From: Desemzia sp. RIT 804
Lineage (GTDB): Bacteria; Bacillota; Bacilli; Lactobacillales; Carnobacteriaceae
NCBI RefSeq assembly: GCF_016892605.1
Contig: NZ_JAFEMV010000001.1
Location: 558,001 to 622,000, forward strand
Length of the DNA: 64,000 bases
Direction of reading: 5' to 3'
The notes under the pieces are model-generated. The model saw only the letters and a program-made list of their open reading frames with translations. It was not told the origin of the DNA and made no database searches. Position numbers and translations under genes: made by a program. Shown here in pieces: positions 15,359-24,310 of the stretch (position 1 is the first letter of the stretch; every line of letters begins with the position of its first letter).

Positions 15359-17111
15359 CTTTTTCCTCCTCTATTTTAGTGTGGCTAATGACACAAGAGA
15401 CGGTCGTTCCTTCAGGTGTAGAATCAAATTGCAGCTGAGCACTTTCACCAAATAAGCTAAGCAACCGCTTGTTTAAATTTTCTACCGCTGACCCTGACCC
15501 TTTTTCAGAAAAGACGATCTCTTTCCCTAATCTAGTCAAGACATCGGGCTCGATCCCTACTCCATTATCTTGGACACTGATATGAATAGCATCTCCTGAG
15601 TTTCGGATAGACACTACAACTTGATTGCCTTTTTTCCTACCTTTAAAAGCATGTCTATACGCATTCTCTACCAAAACTTGAATCAAAAATGGCGGCAATA
15701 AAACTTGCTCTAATTTCTTATCGTATTGAACAGTTAAGTGATAGCGCCCAGGAAAGCGTGCTTCTTCTAGTGTTTGAAAGGCATTTACCTGCTCCAGTTC
15801 TTTTGTTAAAGGAATTAAGTTGGTTCTAGCCCCTGTAAGGTTGGATCGAAAAAAATTACTTAGCTGAATCAGCAACGAACGAGCCTTTTCACTATCGATG
15901 CGAATCAACGCGGAAATGGTGTTGAGTGTATTAAAGAAAAAATGCGGATTTACTTGCGACTGAAGCGACTTGATTTCAGCATCTTGTAATAATTTGCTTT
16001 GCCATTCCACTTCGCCTAATTCGATTTGTTGAGAAAAAATATTGCCTAATCCTTCCGCTAATTGGCGCTCAACGAACGTAAGCTTGGATTTATCTGTGAA
16101 GTACATTTTTAAAGTTCCGATAGTTTTCTGTTTTGATTTTAAAGGAATCACAATAGCGGCTTCTAACGGACATCCGTTATGGTTACAGCCAATTTCTTCA
16201 CGAGAATGAGCCTCGCTTATTTTGCCAGTCCGCAACACCTTTTTGGACAAATCTGTGAGTATTTCAATGGATGGGATATGATGATCACTTGCTGCTCCTA
16301 CATGAGCCAATATTCTTTCTTGATTCGTTATGCTCACGGCGTCTACTTTAATAAATTGTTGAATGGTTTGAGCTGCTTTTTCACACGATCTTTCATTCAA
16401 GCCAGAGCGGAAATAAGGCATGGTTTGGTTAGCCAACTGCAATACATCATGCGTTTGTACAGCTTTTGTTTGTTCTTCTTGACGTAAGGTTGTTTCGATA
16501 ATGGAAAGAAAAATACCCGTTCCAATACAGTTGGTCAACATCATCGGTAAGGCAATGAATTGAATCAGACTCCAGGATTCTGCGTAACTATTTCCAAAAA
16601 TAAAAATACAGACCATTTGAATGGCTTCCATCAAAAAACCTAAAGCTAACCCTTCAAAAGCAGTTGGATAAGTATTCTTTTGGATAGACTTGTTGCCAAA
16701 ATAGCCAGAAAACAAACCAATAAGGATAGAAGAAAGGACGTAAATATGGACATCTCCCCCTCCTTGGAAAAAACGTACAATGGCTGAAACCAGGCCAACA
16801 ATAATCCCTACTGATGATCCTCCGATCAAACCAGAAACTCCGATCGTTAATACACGAGTATTGGCCAGAGCAGAATTTGAAGAAAGTTGAGTTACAAATT
16901 GGTTAACGATCATTTCATCTTGGTTGATTTCAACACCAGTATAATTTGAAATCAAGGCAAACAAACTAAAAATAACGATCAATTTTATTTTAGCATCCCA
17001 TTTATGGCGGTTAGTTAATACGTTTTTAAAGTATGGGATATTGATCAACAAATAAGCCAGAATAATAATGAGTCCGCCACGTTCAAGCATTAAAATAAAC
17101 AATGAAAACAT
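15336..17111 (-). CDS. LytS/BtsS-like sensor histidine kinase
   Basis: 591 residues: an N-terminal 5TM-5TMR_LYT region (about 1-200, with NTRVLTIGVSGLIGGSSVG), a GAF domain (about 220-350), then a HisKA_7TM-type kinase with phospho-acceptor His in QVNPHFFFNTLNT and ATP-binding motifs VENAYRHAF and VQDNGVGIE. This order is that of BtsS, the E. coli pyruvate sensor, and of LytS. The ATG at 17111 is chosen because AGGAGG lies 7 bases upstream. Operon with the response regulator. Confidence 0.9.
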   Translation of the reverse strand: MFSLFILMLERGGLIIILAYLLINIPYFKNVLTNRHKWDAKIKLIVIFSLFALISNYTGVEINQDEMIVNQFVTQLSSNSALANTRVLTIGVSGLIGGSSVGIIVGLVSAIVRFFQGGGDVHIYVLSSILIGLFSGYFGNKSIQKNTYPTAFEGLALGFLMEAIQMVCIFIFGNSYAESWSLIQFIALPMMLTNCIGTGIFLSIIETTLRQEEQTKAVQTHDVLQLANQTMPYFRSGLNERSCEKAAQTIQQFIKVDAVSITNQERILAHVGAASDHHIPSIEILTDLSKKVLRTGKISEAHSREEIGCNHNGCPLEAAIVIPLKSKQKTIGTLKMYFTDKSKLTFVERQLAEGLGNIFSQQIELGEVEWQSKLLQDAEIKSLQSQVNPHFFFNTLNTISALIRIDSEKARSLLIQLSNFFRSNLTGARTNLIPLTKELEQVNAFQTLEEARFPGRYHLTVQYDKKLEQVLLPPFLIQVLVENAYRHAFKGRKKGNQVVVSIRNSGDAIHISVQDNGVGIEPDVLTRLGKEIVFSEKGSGSAVENLNKRLLSLFGESAQLQFDSTPEGTTVSCVISHTKIEEEKDAYTNRR

Positions 17112-17302
17112 TCCCACTCCTCCTATTCTTTACCACTAGTCTACACTAAAATCATCAAAATAATGATATTTTATTCAAAGATTTTTATTTCCTGAATCAA
17201 AAAAAAGGTTTTTTTTCTTAGAAACTCCTCTAAAACATTGCATTTATATAATGAATACTGTATAGTTTGTAACGGTTAATGAACTGAATATTATTCAATG
17301 TG

Positions 17303-17441
17303 ATGTAGAGGCTGCGGTAATTAAGAGTAAGGTTTTCTGAAAGGAATTATCGCCGAAGTGCAGATGTACTGGGGTTACGCTAAATAAGCGTGACACTGCC
17401 TGAACAAATTGCCCAAATTTGTTTTTAGGAGAGCTCTTCAT
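17303..17441 (+). promoter_or_regulatory. Lysine riboswitch aptamer (L box)
   Basis: The sequence follows the L-box consensus in order: GTAGAGGCTGCGG at the 5 prime side, AAGAGTAAGG, then GAAAGG, the hallmark CGCCGAAGTGC, CTGGGG, GTGACACTG, and GGAGAGCTCTTCATG closing the P1 stem. P1 is ATGTAGAG (17303-17310) against CTCTTCAT (17434-17441) with one mismatch. Lysine binding should favour the terminator just downstream and switch off the transporter gene. Confidence 0.9.
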
Positions 17442-17466
17442 GTTGCGGGCAGAAGGTATAGTATAA

Positions 17467-17505
17467 TAAAAAGACTATGAGCCCTTTTGCTCATAGTCTT
17501 TTTGT
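17467..17505 (+). terminator. Riboswitch-controlled terminator
   Basis: AAAAAGACTATGAGC and GCTCATAGTCTTTTT arms with a T tail, 26 bases after the lysine aptamer and about 90 bases before the YfcC gene. It is the expression platform of the L box. Confidence 0.88.
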
Positions 17506-17595
17506 GTTTTTAAGAGCTTATTCTGCTTCTGTACTCAAGGGAATACATTTTATTTATTAGTATTTTGTTTCGAGAAATTATTAGGAGGATTTACC

Positions 17596-18996
17596 ATGGA
17601 GAAACAAAGAAGATCGAGAATTCCTCATACATTTGTAACATTAATAGCATTTACAATTGTTATGGCGATTTTAACTTACATATTGCCTGCAGGGCAATTT
17701 GAACGGACTGAGGTGGGCGGTCGAACAGTTGTCATACCAAATTCCTACACAATAGTGGAATCTAATCCCCAAGGATTATTTGACGTATTGAAGTCTATTC
17801 CAATAGGTATGGCAGAAACAGCAGATATCATCTTTTTCTTGTTTATTGTCGGCGGGGCTTTTCAGCTGATTACTGATTCGGGAATGATTAGTTCAGGAAT
17901 CAGTTTGCTGGTTCAAAAATTAAAAGGAAAAGAAAAATGGGTCATCCCTATTTTGATACTGGTATTTGGTATCTTAGGTTCTACAATGGGACTTTCTGAA
18001 GAAACGATCGTCTTTATTCCTATCGGTGTAGCTCTAGCATTAGCATTGGGATACGATGCTTTGGTCGGTTTAGGGATGATTTCACTTGGTGCAGCTATTG
18101 GTTTCTTTGCTGGTTTCATGAATCCATTCTCAGTTGGGGTCGCACAAGAAATTGCAGAATTGCCTCTATTTTCAGGTGTAGGCTTTCGTGTGATCATACT
18201 AGCTGTATTATGGATTGTCACTTCAGTGTATGTAATGCGTTATGCTGAGAAAGTGAAAAAAAATCCAGAAAACAGTTTGTTGTATAACCACAAAAAAGGA
18301 ACGCATGTCACTGAGGGTGCAATTGACTTTGACGATTTGCCTCCATTTACTAAACGTCATTTAGCAACACTAGTTGTGTTTATCGGCGGATTTGCGGTTA
18401 TTGCTTATGGTGTTTTCCAATATGGCTGGTTTATTGTAGAGATCGGTTCTGTATTCTTAGGAATGGGAATTTTGACAGGTTTTATTTCAAGAATGAGACC
18501 TAGCGAGATTGCAGAATCTTTTGTTATTGGTGCTAAAGAAATGGTGTTTGCTGGATTAGTAGTTGGTGTAGCTCGTTCTATTTTAGTTGTTATGGAAAAT
18601 GGATTGATCATCGATACTTTGATTAATAACTTGTCTAGTTTGATCAGCTCTCTACCGGATTCACTAGCAGTTGTTGGAATGTATGTGACACAAATCGTGG
18701 TCAACTTCTTCATTCCATCAGGTAGTGGACAAGCTGCTGCTACGATGCCTGTAATGATCCCTCTAGCAGATACACTTGGTATTACTAGACAAACAGCTGT
18801 ATTAGCATTCCAATTTGGAGATGGGTTTATGGATTCAATTATTCCTACATCAGGTGTCTTGATGGCCCAATTATCGATTGCCAAGGTCAGTTATGATACA
18901 TGGTTGAAGTTCCTTGGAAAACTCATGTTGATTTGGTTAGTTATTGGGCTTGTGTTCTTATTGATTGCAAATGCTATTCAATATGGACCGTTTTAA
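17596..18996 (+). CDS. YfcC family transporter, probable lysine transporter
   Basis: 466 residues, about 12 hydrophobic segments. Family signatures: YILPAGQFER near the N terminus, LGSTMGLSEETIVFIPIGVALA, GFFAGFMNPFSVGVAQEIA, and NFFIPSGSGQAAATMPVMIPL with FQFGDGFMDSIIPTSG near the C terminus. These belong to the C4-dicarboxylate/arginine-ornithine-antiporter-like superfamily. The upstream lysine riboswitch strongly implies lysine (or a basic amino acid) as substrate; uptake is more likely than export because lysine would repress it. SD TTAGGAGG is 7 bases before the ATG. A long terminator follows. Confidence 0.9.
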   Translation: MEKQRRSRIPHTFVTLIAFTIVMAILTYILPAGQFERTEVGGRTVVIPNSYTIVESNPQGLFDVLKSIPIGMAETADIIFFLFIVGGAFQLITDSGMISSGISLLVQKLKGKEKWVIPILILVFGILGSTMGLSEETIVFIPIGVALALALGYDALVGLGMISLGAAIGFFAGFMNPFSVGVAQEIAELPLFSGVGFRVIILAVLWIVTSVYVMRYAEKVKKNPENSLLYNHKKGTHVTEGAIDFDDLPPFTKRHLATLVVFIGGFAVIAYGVFQYGWFIVEIGSVFLGMGILTGFISRMRPSEIAESFVIGAKEMVFAGLVVGVARSILVVMENGLIIDTLINNLSSLISSLPDSLAVVGMYVTQIVVNFFIPSGSGQAAATMPVMIPLADTLGITRQTAVLAFQFGDGFMDSIIPTSGVLMAQLSIAKVSYDTWLKFLGKLMLIWLVIGLVFLLIANAIQYGPF

Positions 18997-19008
18997 TTAA
19001 CTGTAATA

Positions 19009-19062
19009 AAAGACCTGAAAATAGTGAAGAAGCATTTTGCTCTTCACTATTTTCAGGTCTTT
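19009..19062. terminator. 22-bp bidirectional terminator
   Basis: Perfect complementary arms of about 22 bases (19009-19030 and 19041-19062) between convergent genes, with A-rich and T-rich flanks suiting both directions. Confidence 0.88.
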
Positions 19063-19681
19063 ATTTGTCTAATAAATCATATTTTTTCACTAAGCTGATA
19101 AAACGCTGTGTCAACGAAGCGGTGAATCCCCATAGGTAATGATCTTCCAAATTGTAAAAAGCAATCTGGTTTTTAGCATTTCGAAATTTATAGTTTTTTC
19201 CATTTGGAATACGGTCGTAAGGAAAATCTGCAGGATAATTCATCTTCATCTCCACAGAATAGTAATCAGGTTCGTTTTCCATGAAATATCGTATGGGAAC
19301 AGTATACACTTCAGCCACTTCCTCATTCCATACGATGTCTTTGATGTCTATACCTTTAATTTCACCTATAAACGAGTGAATAATGGTATTATTTTGGACA
19401 ATAAAATCCATCTCTCCAATAACTTGGATCAAATCTTCAGGAATCTGCAGTTCTTCTGTCGTTTCCCGTACGGCAGCATTCTGATAGCTTTCTCCAGGTT
19501 CTACTTTACCGCCTGGAAAAGAGGTATCTCCAGGTTGAGAGATATGCTGACTGCGGACTTCATACAAAATATGAGGAAATCCGTTTACCATAATAATCGG
19601 AATCAAGACAGCATACTCTCTCTTTACATGTAGTGCTTTTGGATCGTATTCTGAGAAAAAGCGTTGAATATTCTCTAACAA
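19061..19681 (-). CDS. NUDIX hydrolase, CoA pyrophosphatase type
   Basis: 206 residues. The Nudix box is complete: GGKVEPGES, then RETTEEL (about residues 57-80), with the Gly-x5-Glu-x7-Arg-Glu-x2-Glu-Glu pattern. The preceding LRSQHISQPGDTSFPGG-like context (here VRSQHISQPGDTSFPGG) is the UPF0035-type signature of CoA pyrophosphatases, which cut CoA to phosphopantetheine and ADP. The start is a TTG at 19681 with GAGGGAAG upstream. Next gene upstream is thpR, 38 bases away on the same strand. Confidence 0.85.
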   Translation of the reverse strand: MLENIQRFFSEYDPKALHVKREYAVLIPIIMVNGFPHILYEVRSQHISQPGDTSFPGGKVEPGESYQNAAVRETTEELQIPEDLIQVIGEMDFIVQNNTIIHSFIGEIKGIDIKDIVWNEEVAEVYTVPIRYFMENEPDYYSVEMKMNYPADFPYDRIPNGKNYKFRNAKNQIAFYNLEDHYLWGFTASLTQRFISLVKKYDLLDK

Positions 19682-19719
19682 GTTGTTCTTCCCTCTTTTC
19701 TATTATTTTATACCTAAAC

Positions 19720-20265
19720 CTAGAATGCCATTTGTTGTTTCTCGATTGCACGATAGACCAAATGACCATTGATATGGGTACTTTCAAATAAAGTTATATT
19801 GTCGATCGTTAAGGGAATAGCATTCCAATGCAATTCTTTTTTCACCTGTTCAAAAGAGTCATTGAGCACAATGTTTCTGCCTAGCGTGATATGAGGAGTG
19901 TATTGCTTCTTATCCATTTCTAGGTAACGGGAAGAAAATTCTACATGCAGTCTGTCGTACAATTTGTTTAAAGAATAGGCTGTACTTGGGCCAGCCCATA
20001 AGATGGATTTGTTTTTTTGGATAAATTTACCAATATGATCCAATGAAACTACAAAAGAACTTGAAACCTCTGCTACTGACGAGATAATCGTCTTGTATAC
20101 CTCGATCTCTTTTTCAGTCGCTTCGCCAATGAACTCTAACGTTAAATGAAAATTTTTTGGAGAAGTGAACTTCCCTTTTATAGAATAGGGTTTAAGCTGT
20201 TGCTGCACAACGAATAAAGATTCTTTAACAGACTGGCTTAATTCGATACCGATAAATAGACGCAT
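19720..20265 (-). CDS. thpR: RNA 2',3'-cyclic 3'-phosphodiesterase (LigT/ThpR)
   Basis: 181 residues of the 2H phosphoesterase superfamily. Both HxTx motifs are intact: FHLTLEFIG (His40, Thr42) and PHITLGR (His125, Thr127). ThpR enzymes open 2',3'-cyclic phosphate ends of RNA and were first detected as 2'-5' RNA ligases. Cytoplasmic. It sits in a same-strand run with the NUDIX gene downstream and a GTPase gene 14 bases upstream, so the three may share a transcript. Confidence 0.9.
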   Translation of the reverse strand: MRLFIGIELSQSVKESLFVVQQQLKPYSIKGKFTSPKNFHLTLEFIGEATEKEIEVYKTIISSVAEVSSSFVVSLDHIGKFIQKNKSILWAGPSTAYSLNKLYDRLHVEFSSRYLEMDKKQYTPHITLGRNIVLNDSFEQVKKELHWNAIPLTIDNITLFESTHINGHLVYRAIEKQQMAF

Positions 20266-20279
20266 AGTAAGTCATCCCT

Positions 20280-21485
20280 TTATTCTTTCTTTCGGTGCCA
20301 CCATTTCTTTTTTGTTTTTTGTTTAGGATCTTCTAACGGAGTATCAGAGGAAATATTGCCTTGTTTTCCTTTGCCGCCTCTTTTTAACCGTTCTTCAAAT
20401 TTTTCTCGCATCAGTACTTCGATGTTCTTCAAGTCTGGGTATTTGCCATCTTTTTCTCCTTTAGCAATAATGGTTAAAACTTCGATATAGCTCATCGCTA
20501 AAGCGGTAGTCACCATAGAAGCAGTTGTCCCACTAATGAACCCTCCAGCAATTGTTCCGGCACCGGGAATAAACTTGACAATATTAGAGACAATGTAACG
20601 ACCAGCAAATGTCGCTCCGCCTGTCCCGCCAATTGCAGCCACTAAACTAGTTATTGTCGCTTTATCCATGGAAATGCCAAAAATAGCGGTAATATGAGCC
20701 AATAGGCCGATCTGCATAGGCACTAGTAAAGAAGCATCTGAAAAAGGAATTGGAACGAATCCGATACCGAATGAAGAAACAATGTACTTCACTGCCCAAT
20801 TACGAGCTGATTTTGCTTTCAGTGCAATGTCAACTTGCTGGGCATTATTAAAAGCTTCCTTGGTTTCCTCCGGGATGATCTCAAAAGTCGTTTGGATCAA
20901 TTCTTTTAAACCAAAAGCAGGAATAGCCATTTCTTCTGTGATTTGAAAATCTTCTGCCATAATATTGATTACACTCGCTACGTCCAAATTCAAATCCTCA
21001 ATATACGATTTGAATTCATTTGCAGGTTTGCCCATAGATTGAGTCAGCACAATAATTACGGGTATTTGAGCACTTAGTTCTCGAATCATTTCGATTTCCA
21101 TTTGCTCAATTCTGGAAGAGTTGGCATTGATACAATAATAAGCAACATGGATCGCTTCCTTAGCGCCCAATTCTTTTCTATTCTTGATAGTCTCGAAAAT
21201 TTCTTTTTTGACTGTTTTTTGTGTTTCTTCTTTTAGTTCGAGTCCTTTGGTATCATACAAAACAATTGGAATATGTTCTTTAGAAATTTTCCTCAAGTGT
21301 TGAGTAACGGGTTTTCCGACACCTGTAGCAGCCAGACGTTCTCTAAATACGTTATTGATCAATGTACTTTTTCCAACGCCGGTTTTCCCAGCTAAGAGAA
21401 TATTGATGGGATGCATATTGGCGACTTCTTCTTTTGTTTTGTGAAGGATTTCTTCCACTACACTAAAATCAGCTTGCTTTTTCAT
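20280..21485 (-). CDS. GTPase with C-terminal DUF697 membrane domain
   Basis: 401 residues. N-terminal small GTPase: P loop LLAGKTGVGKSTLIN (about 30-44), switch II DTKG, and a degenerate G4 (VLTQSMG in place of NKxD). The C-terminal half (about 230-350) is a glycine- and alanine-rich hydrophobic DUF697-like region expected to associate with the membrane; the last 40 residues are basic and probably disordered. The ATG at 21485 is chosen because GGAGG lies 8 bases upstream, whereas the longer in-frame TTG start would include that SD. Cellular role unknown. Confidence 0.82.
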   Translation of the reverse strand: MKKQADFSVVEEILHKTKEEVANMHPINILLAGKTGVGKSTLINNVFRERLAATGVGKPVTQHLRKISKEHIPIVLYDTKGLELKEETQKTVKKEIFETIKNRKELGAKEAIHVAYYCINANSSRIEQMEIEMIRELSAQIPVIIVLTQSMGKPANEFKSYIEDLNLDVASVINIMAEDFQITEEMAIPAFGLKELIQTTFEIIPEETKEAFNNAQQVDIALKAKSARNWAVKYIVSSFGIGFVPIPFSDASLLVPMQIGLLAHITAIFGISMDKATITSLVAAIGGTGGATFAGRYIVSNIVKFIPGAGTIAGGFISGTTASMVTTALAMSYIEVLTIIAKGEKDGKYPDLKNIEVLMREKFEERLKRGGKGKQGNISSDTPLEDPKQKTKKKWWHRKKE

Positions 21486-21500
21486 TTTCCCAGCCTCCAA

Positions 21501-21793
21501 GTAACTCTATTTTCACTTTTTTAATTGGATTGTTTAAGGAGTAGTTTAGTTTAAGTTTATCACACTGTTGTTTTAATCAAAAGAAATCAAGCAACTTCAT
21601 TATGATAGATAGGTTTTTGAGGTTTATTTTTTGATAAGCGACTTGAATTGATCTGGATATGATTTACAAGTCAGTTTTGCCCCTTTTTTTTGATTTTAGA
21701 TATTATTTAAAACAGCTAAAGTTCCTATTCCTTCTCTAGAGTGACTTCAGCAAATCAACCTTCTCCGTAAAATCATTTTTACTAAAGAAAATA
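21501..21793. other. Intergenic, nothing recognised
   Basis: About 290 AT-rich bases without an SD-linked frame, repeat or known RNA motif on either strand. It ends at the terminator of the downstream minus-strand gene. Confidence 0.4.
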
Positions 21794-21832
21794 AGCTTTT
21801 TGCTAGAGTTAGATGAACCCTAGCAAAAAGCC
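21794..21832 (-). terminator. Terminator of the YrrS-like gene
   Basis: GCTTTTTGCTAG and CTAGCAAAAAGC arms; minus-strand tail TTATTTTC is only moderately T rich. Confidence 0.65.
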
Positions 21833-21849
21833 TATGTCGTATAACCGTT

Positions 21850-22473
21850 TTAGTTATAAGGATTATTGGATAACTCTTCTACTTGAACAGGTTGCCAGCC
21901 TTGATTATCTACCCATCTTAATATGACACGGTAGGTAACGGTTTGAGCTGTATTGGAAACAGTTGTTTCTACTTGTTGATCTCCAGCGTTTCCAACCCAC
22001 CATTCAATTATATCGCCTTCACTGATGCCTGTTGCAACAGATGAAGCACGTTTGATTTCAATGCGGTCTTGTGAGCCTTCAGAATAATTAGTTGTGTGTT
22101 CTCCTGATTGTTCTGTTCCAACTGGGTCCCAATCTCCAGAAACAGCTTCTTCAGATTCTGACGATTCGTCTTGCTCCTCACTACTTTCGGCAGAACTTGA
22201 TTCAGATGACTCTGAGCTTTCACTTTCTGAACTGCTCTCGCTGCTTGACTCTTCTTCACTACTTTCAGAAATCACTGAACTTGATTCGCTAGAAGTATCT
22301 AGGAATGAATTTTCATCCTCTTCTCCGCCACCGCCAAATATAGTATATGCAAGGAATAGCAAACTCAAAATAAGAATGACCACTAAAGCAATGGTAATTT
22401 TTTTCGTTAGAGATTGCTCTTTGCTGTTGGTAGAACGATTATTCGTTCGTGTTGGTTTATTAGGATCTTTCAT
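21850..22473 (-). CDS. DUF1510 (YrrS-like) membrane-anchored protein
   Basis: 207 residues: a short basic cytoplasmic N terminus, one transmembrane segment (about 25-46), an extracellular Ser/Glu repeat stretch of about 65 residues, and a compact C-terminal domain (about 120-207) with WDPVGTEQ and the Trp-rich end VILRWVDNQGWQP. This is the architecture of YrrS (DUF1510), which in Bacillus is encoded beside a penicillin-binding protein and is thought to act at the cell wall. The Ser/Glu linker differs from homologues mainly in length. Monocistronic here. Confidence 0.82.
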   Translation of the reverse strand: MKDPNKPTRTNNRSTNSKEQSLTKKITIALVVILILSLLFLAYTIFGGGGEEDENSFLDTSSESSSVISESSEEESSSESSSESESSESSESSSAESSEEQDESSESEEAVSGDWDPVGTEQSGEHTTNYSEGSQDRIEIKRASSVATGISEGDIIEWWVGNAGDQQVETTVSNTAQTVTYRVILRWVDNQGWQPVQVEELSNNPYN

Positions 22474-22591
22474 GTAAATACCTCTCCATTTCTATCACAC
22501 TAATTGTGAAGATGAAATATCATCTTCCACGAAAACTAGTATAACATTGAACTTGATGACAAATCATTTCGAAAAGATTACTATTAGATGA

Positions 22592-23200
22592 CTAAAATGG
22601 TTTATTTTTATTAGTTGATGAAATTTTCAATAATGGCTTAGCAATGATTGGGCCTAAGATCCCTGCTGCTACAGCTTCAGCAACACCATTGGTCAAGACG
22701 ACACCGCCTAATACATACATCAAATTTGAACTATCTACATTAATAGCTGTTGCATAATCATCTTTGTAAAAAAGATAAATAAAACTTAACACCAATACTG
22801 TATTTGTAAGAGAGGCTAAAACGGCAGATAGAGCCATCCCAAAAGTTTGTTGTTTTTCCTTTTTTCTAAAGGTATAAAAAACAAGTCCGGCTACAAGTCC
22901 CACCAATATTCGTGGCAGCACTGAAATCAATGGATTGGTAAAAATCAGAGGATCCAATGGCGTTTGCGGTGCAGCGAATGCTCTGACCAAACGAACGAGA
23001 CCCCATACCCCACCAACGATCATTCCTTCTTTAATACCTAAAACCAATGAGGCAATAATAACAGTAATATGGATTATGGTAGGATTCAGCGGTGGAATCG
23101 GAATATATCCAAGAAAAGGAACAAAGCTTTGCAACAAAATAATAGCCGTAAAAATACCTAAAATAGCGGTACGATAAGCTTTGTTTTTTGAATTTTTCAT
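22592..23200 (-). CDS. ECF transporter S component
   Basis: 202 residues, about six hydrophobic segments, beginning with the short basic N terminus and helix typical of ECF S components (AYRTAILGIFTAIILLQ). Landmarks: PPLNPTIIHITVIIAS, LGIKEGMIVGGVWGLVRLV and VLPRILVGLVAGLVFY. It would bind a vitamin or metal and use the shared EcfAAT module encoded elsewhere. The substrate cannot be assigned: no riboswitch is visible upstream, and no biosynthetic gene is adjacent. Confidence 0.85.
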   Translation of the reverse strand: MKNSKNKAYRTAILGIFTAIILLQSFVPFLGYIPIPPLNPTIIHITVIIASLVLGIKEGMIVGGVWGLVRLVRAFAAPQTPLDPLIFTNPLISVLPRILVGLVAGLVFYTFRKKEKQQTFGMALSAVLASLTNTVLVLSFIYLFYKDDYATAINVDSSNLMYVLGGVVLTNGVAEAVAAGILGPIIAKPLLKISSTNKNKPF

Positions 23201-23299
23201 TTTATGTTTTCCTTCTTTCTAAATGTTGTTTTCGTTATTATATTACCCGATGTCAGAAAGAATTACATTAAAAAATAACTCCTTTAAACAGAACACTAG

Positions 23300-23614
23300 T
23301 TAAATATGATCATCCATGTATTGATCCAGTAATTCTATGACAGGTTCTCTACCATAATCTTGAATAAAATCATTGAACAGACCTAAAAAAATGCTGCCTT
23401 TCTTGGCTGTTCCTTCACTCTCATCTTCAAAAAAACGGATAAAGTAAGAGCGATGATCTTGAAATCCATCTACAAAGCCTAAACTTTTAATGAATCGATT
23501 TTCCTCGATTTCTGCATCTATATGCTTTTCTAACCTTTTGATTTCTTCTGACTGATCTATTACCAGTTGAACCAAATCTTCTTTTGATAAATTATTTAGT
23601 GTTTTAAAATCCAT
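23300..23614 (-). CDS. Hypothetical protein
   Basis: 104 residues, acidic, no membrane segment. An amphipathic, probably coiled-coil N-terminal half (SKEDLVQLVIDQSEEIKRLE) is followed by a compact half with HRSYFIRFFEDE and a final helix PVIELLDQYMDDHI. I do not recognise the family. It starts 4 bases after the MarR gene on the same strand, so the two are co-transcribed, and it may be a partner or co-regulated protein of that regulator. Confidence 0.6.
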   Translation of the reverse strand: MDFKTLNNLSKEDLVQLVIDQSEEIKRLEKHIDAEIEENRFIKSLGFVDGFQDHRSYFIRFFEDESEGTAKKGSIFLGLFNDFIQDYGREPVIELLDQYMDDHI

Positions 23615-23618
23615 TCTT

Positions 23619-24080
23619 TTAACCCCTTAGTGCTTCTTCTTTGTTTTGTACTTCAAAATGATTCATGCTGCGATTTGCTCTACCCAATAAAACAAGCAGC
23701 AGCTGTTTTTCATCTATGGGCCATCCTCTTAAAATGAAGCCCAATTGTTGTTCGATTTCAAAAAGCAACGTATTCGTTAAGGCCAGAGCCTCTTCAGTAA
23801 GGTATAAGTACGCATAACGTTTATCTGTGCCGGCTTCTTTTAATATCCATCCCTTTTTACTCAATGTATTGACTTGGCGACTTAAAGTAGATTTATCCAA
23901 AGCTGTAATAGCTGTTAGTTCTTTTAATGTTTTGTGTTCGTCTTTAATGGTCTTCATAATCAAAAAAGCTGATTGATTGACATTGTGTTTGATTAATATC
24001 GCACTCAATAATTTACGGTAATGATTTTGAAACTCTTCCATTTTTCCTAATAAGTCATGACTTGAAACTTCATAATTCAA
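23619..24080 (-). CDS. MarR-family transcriptional regulator
   Basis: About 153 residues. The winged helix-turn-helix is clear: LKELTAITALDKSTLSRQVN, then LSKKGWILKEAG and DKRYAYLYLTEEA for the wing. The start is placed at the TTG at 24080, since AGGAGG lies 10 bases before it and a longer in-frame ORF to 24134 would contain that SD. Ligand unknown. It is the first gene of a two-gene unit with the 104-residue hypothetical gene and does not directly flank a transporter it might control. Confidence 0.8.
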   Translation of the reverse strand: MNYEVSSHDLLGKMEEFQNHYRKLLSAILIKHNVNQSAFLIMKTIKDEHKTLKELTAITALDKSTLSRQVNTLSKKGWILKEAGTDKRYAYLYLTEEALALTNTLLFEIEQQLGFILRGWPIDEKQLLLVLLGRANRSMNHFEVQNKEEALRG

Positions 24081-24219
24081 AATGCTCGCTCCTCCTATAA
24101 AATTACGCCAACTCCTGTTATTTGTATGTAGCAACTATATCTTAAATCTATAGCAAATGCAATTGTAATCAGGAAAGGAATTGATTTTTTAAACAGCTGT
24201 TAAGCAGTTTTTTTGAACA

Positions 24220-24259
24220 AAAAAAGGAACTCAGCCAATAGCTTAAGCTCCTTTTAACA
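24220..24259 (-). terminator. Terminator of the trp-type ABC operon
   Basis: AAAAGGA/TCCTTTT arms with one internal mismatch around a loop; the minus-strand tail is TTTTTTTG. Confidence 0.65.
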
Positions 24260-24310
24260 ACTGAACAGTTAGTTGTATATCCAAACAAACAGATTTATCC
24301 CTAGTTTCTG

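Noticed and set aside
22092-22477. Frames antisense to the Ser/Glu-rich gene
   Set aside because: They arise from the repetitive Ser/Glu codons of the YrrS-like gene on the other strand and have no SD.
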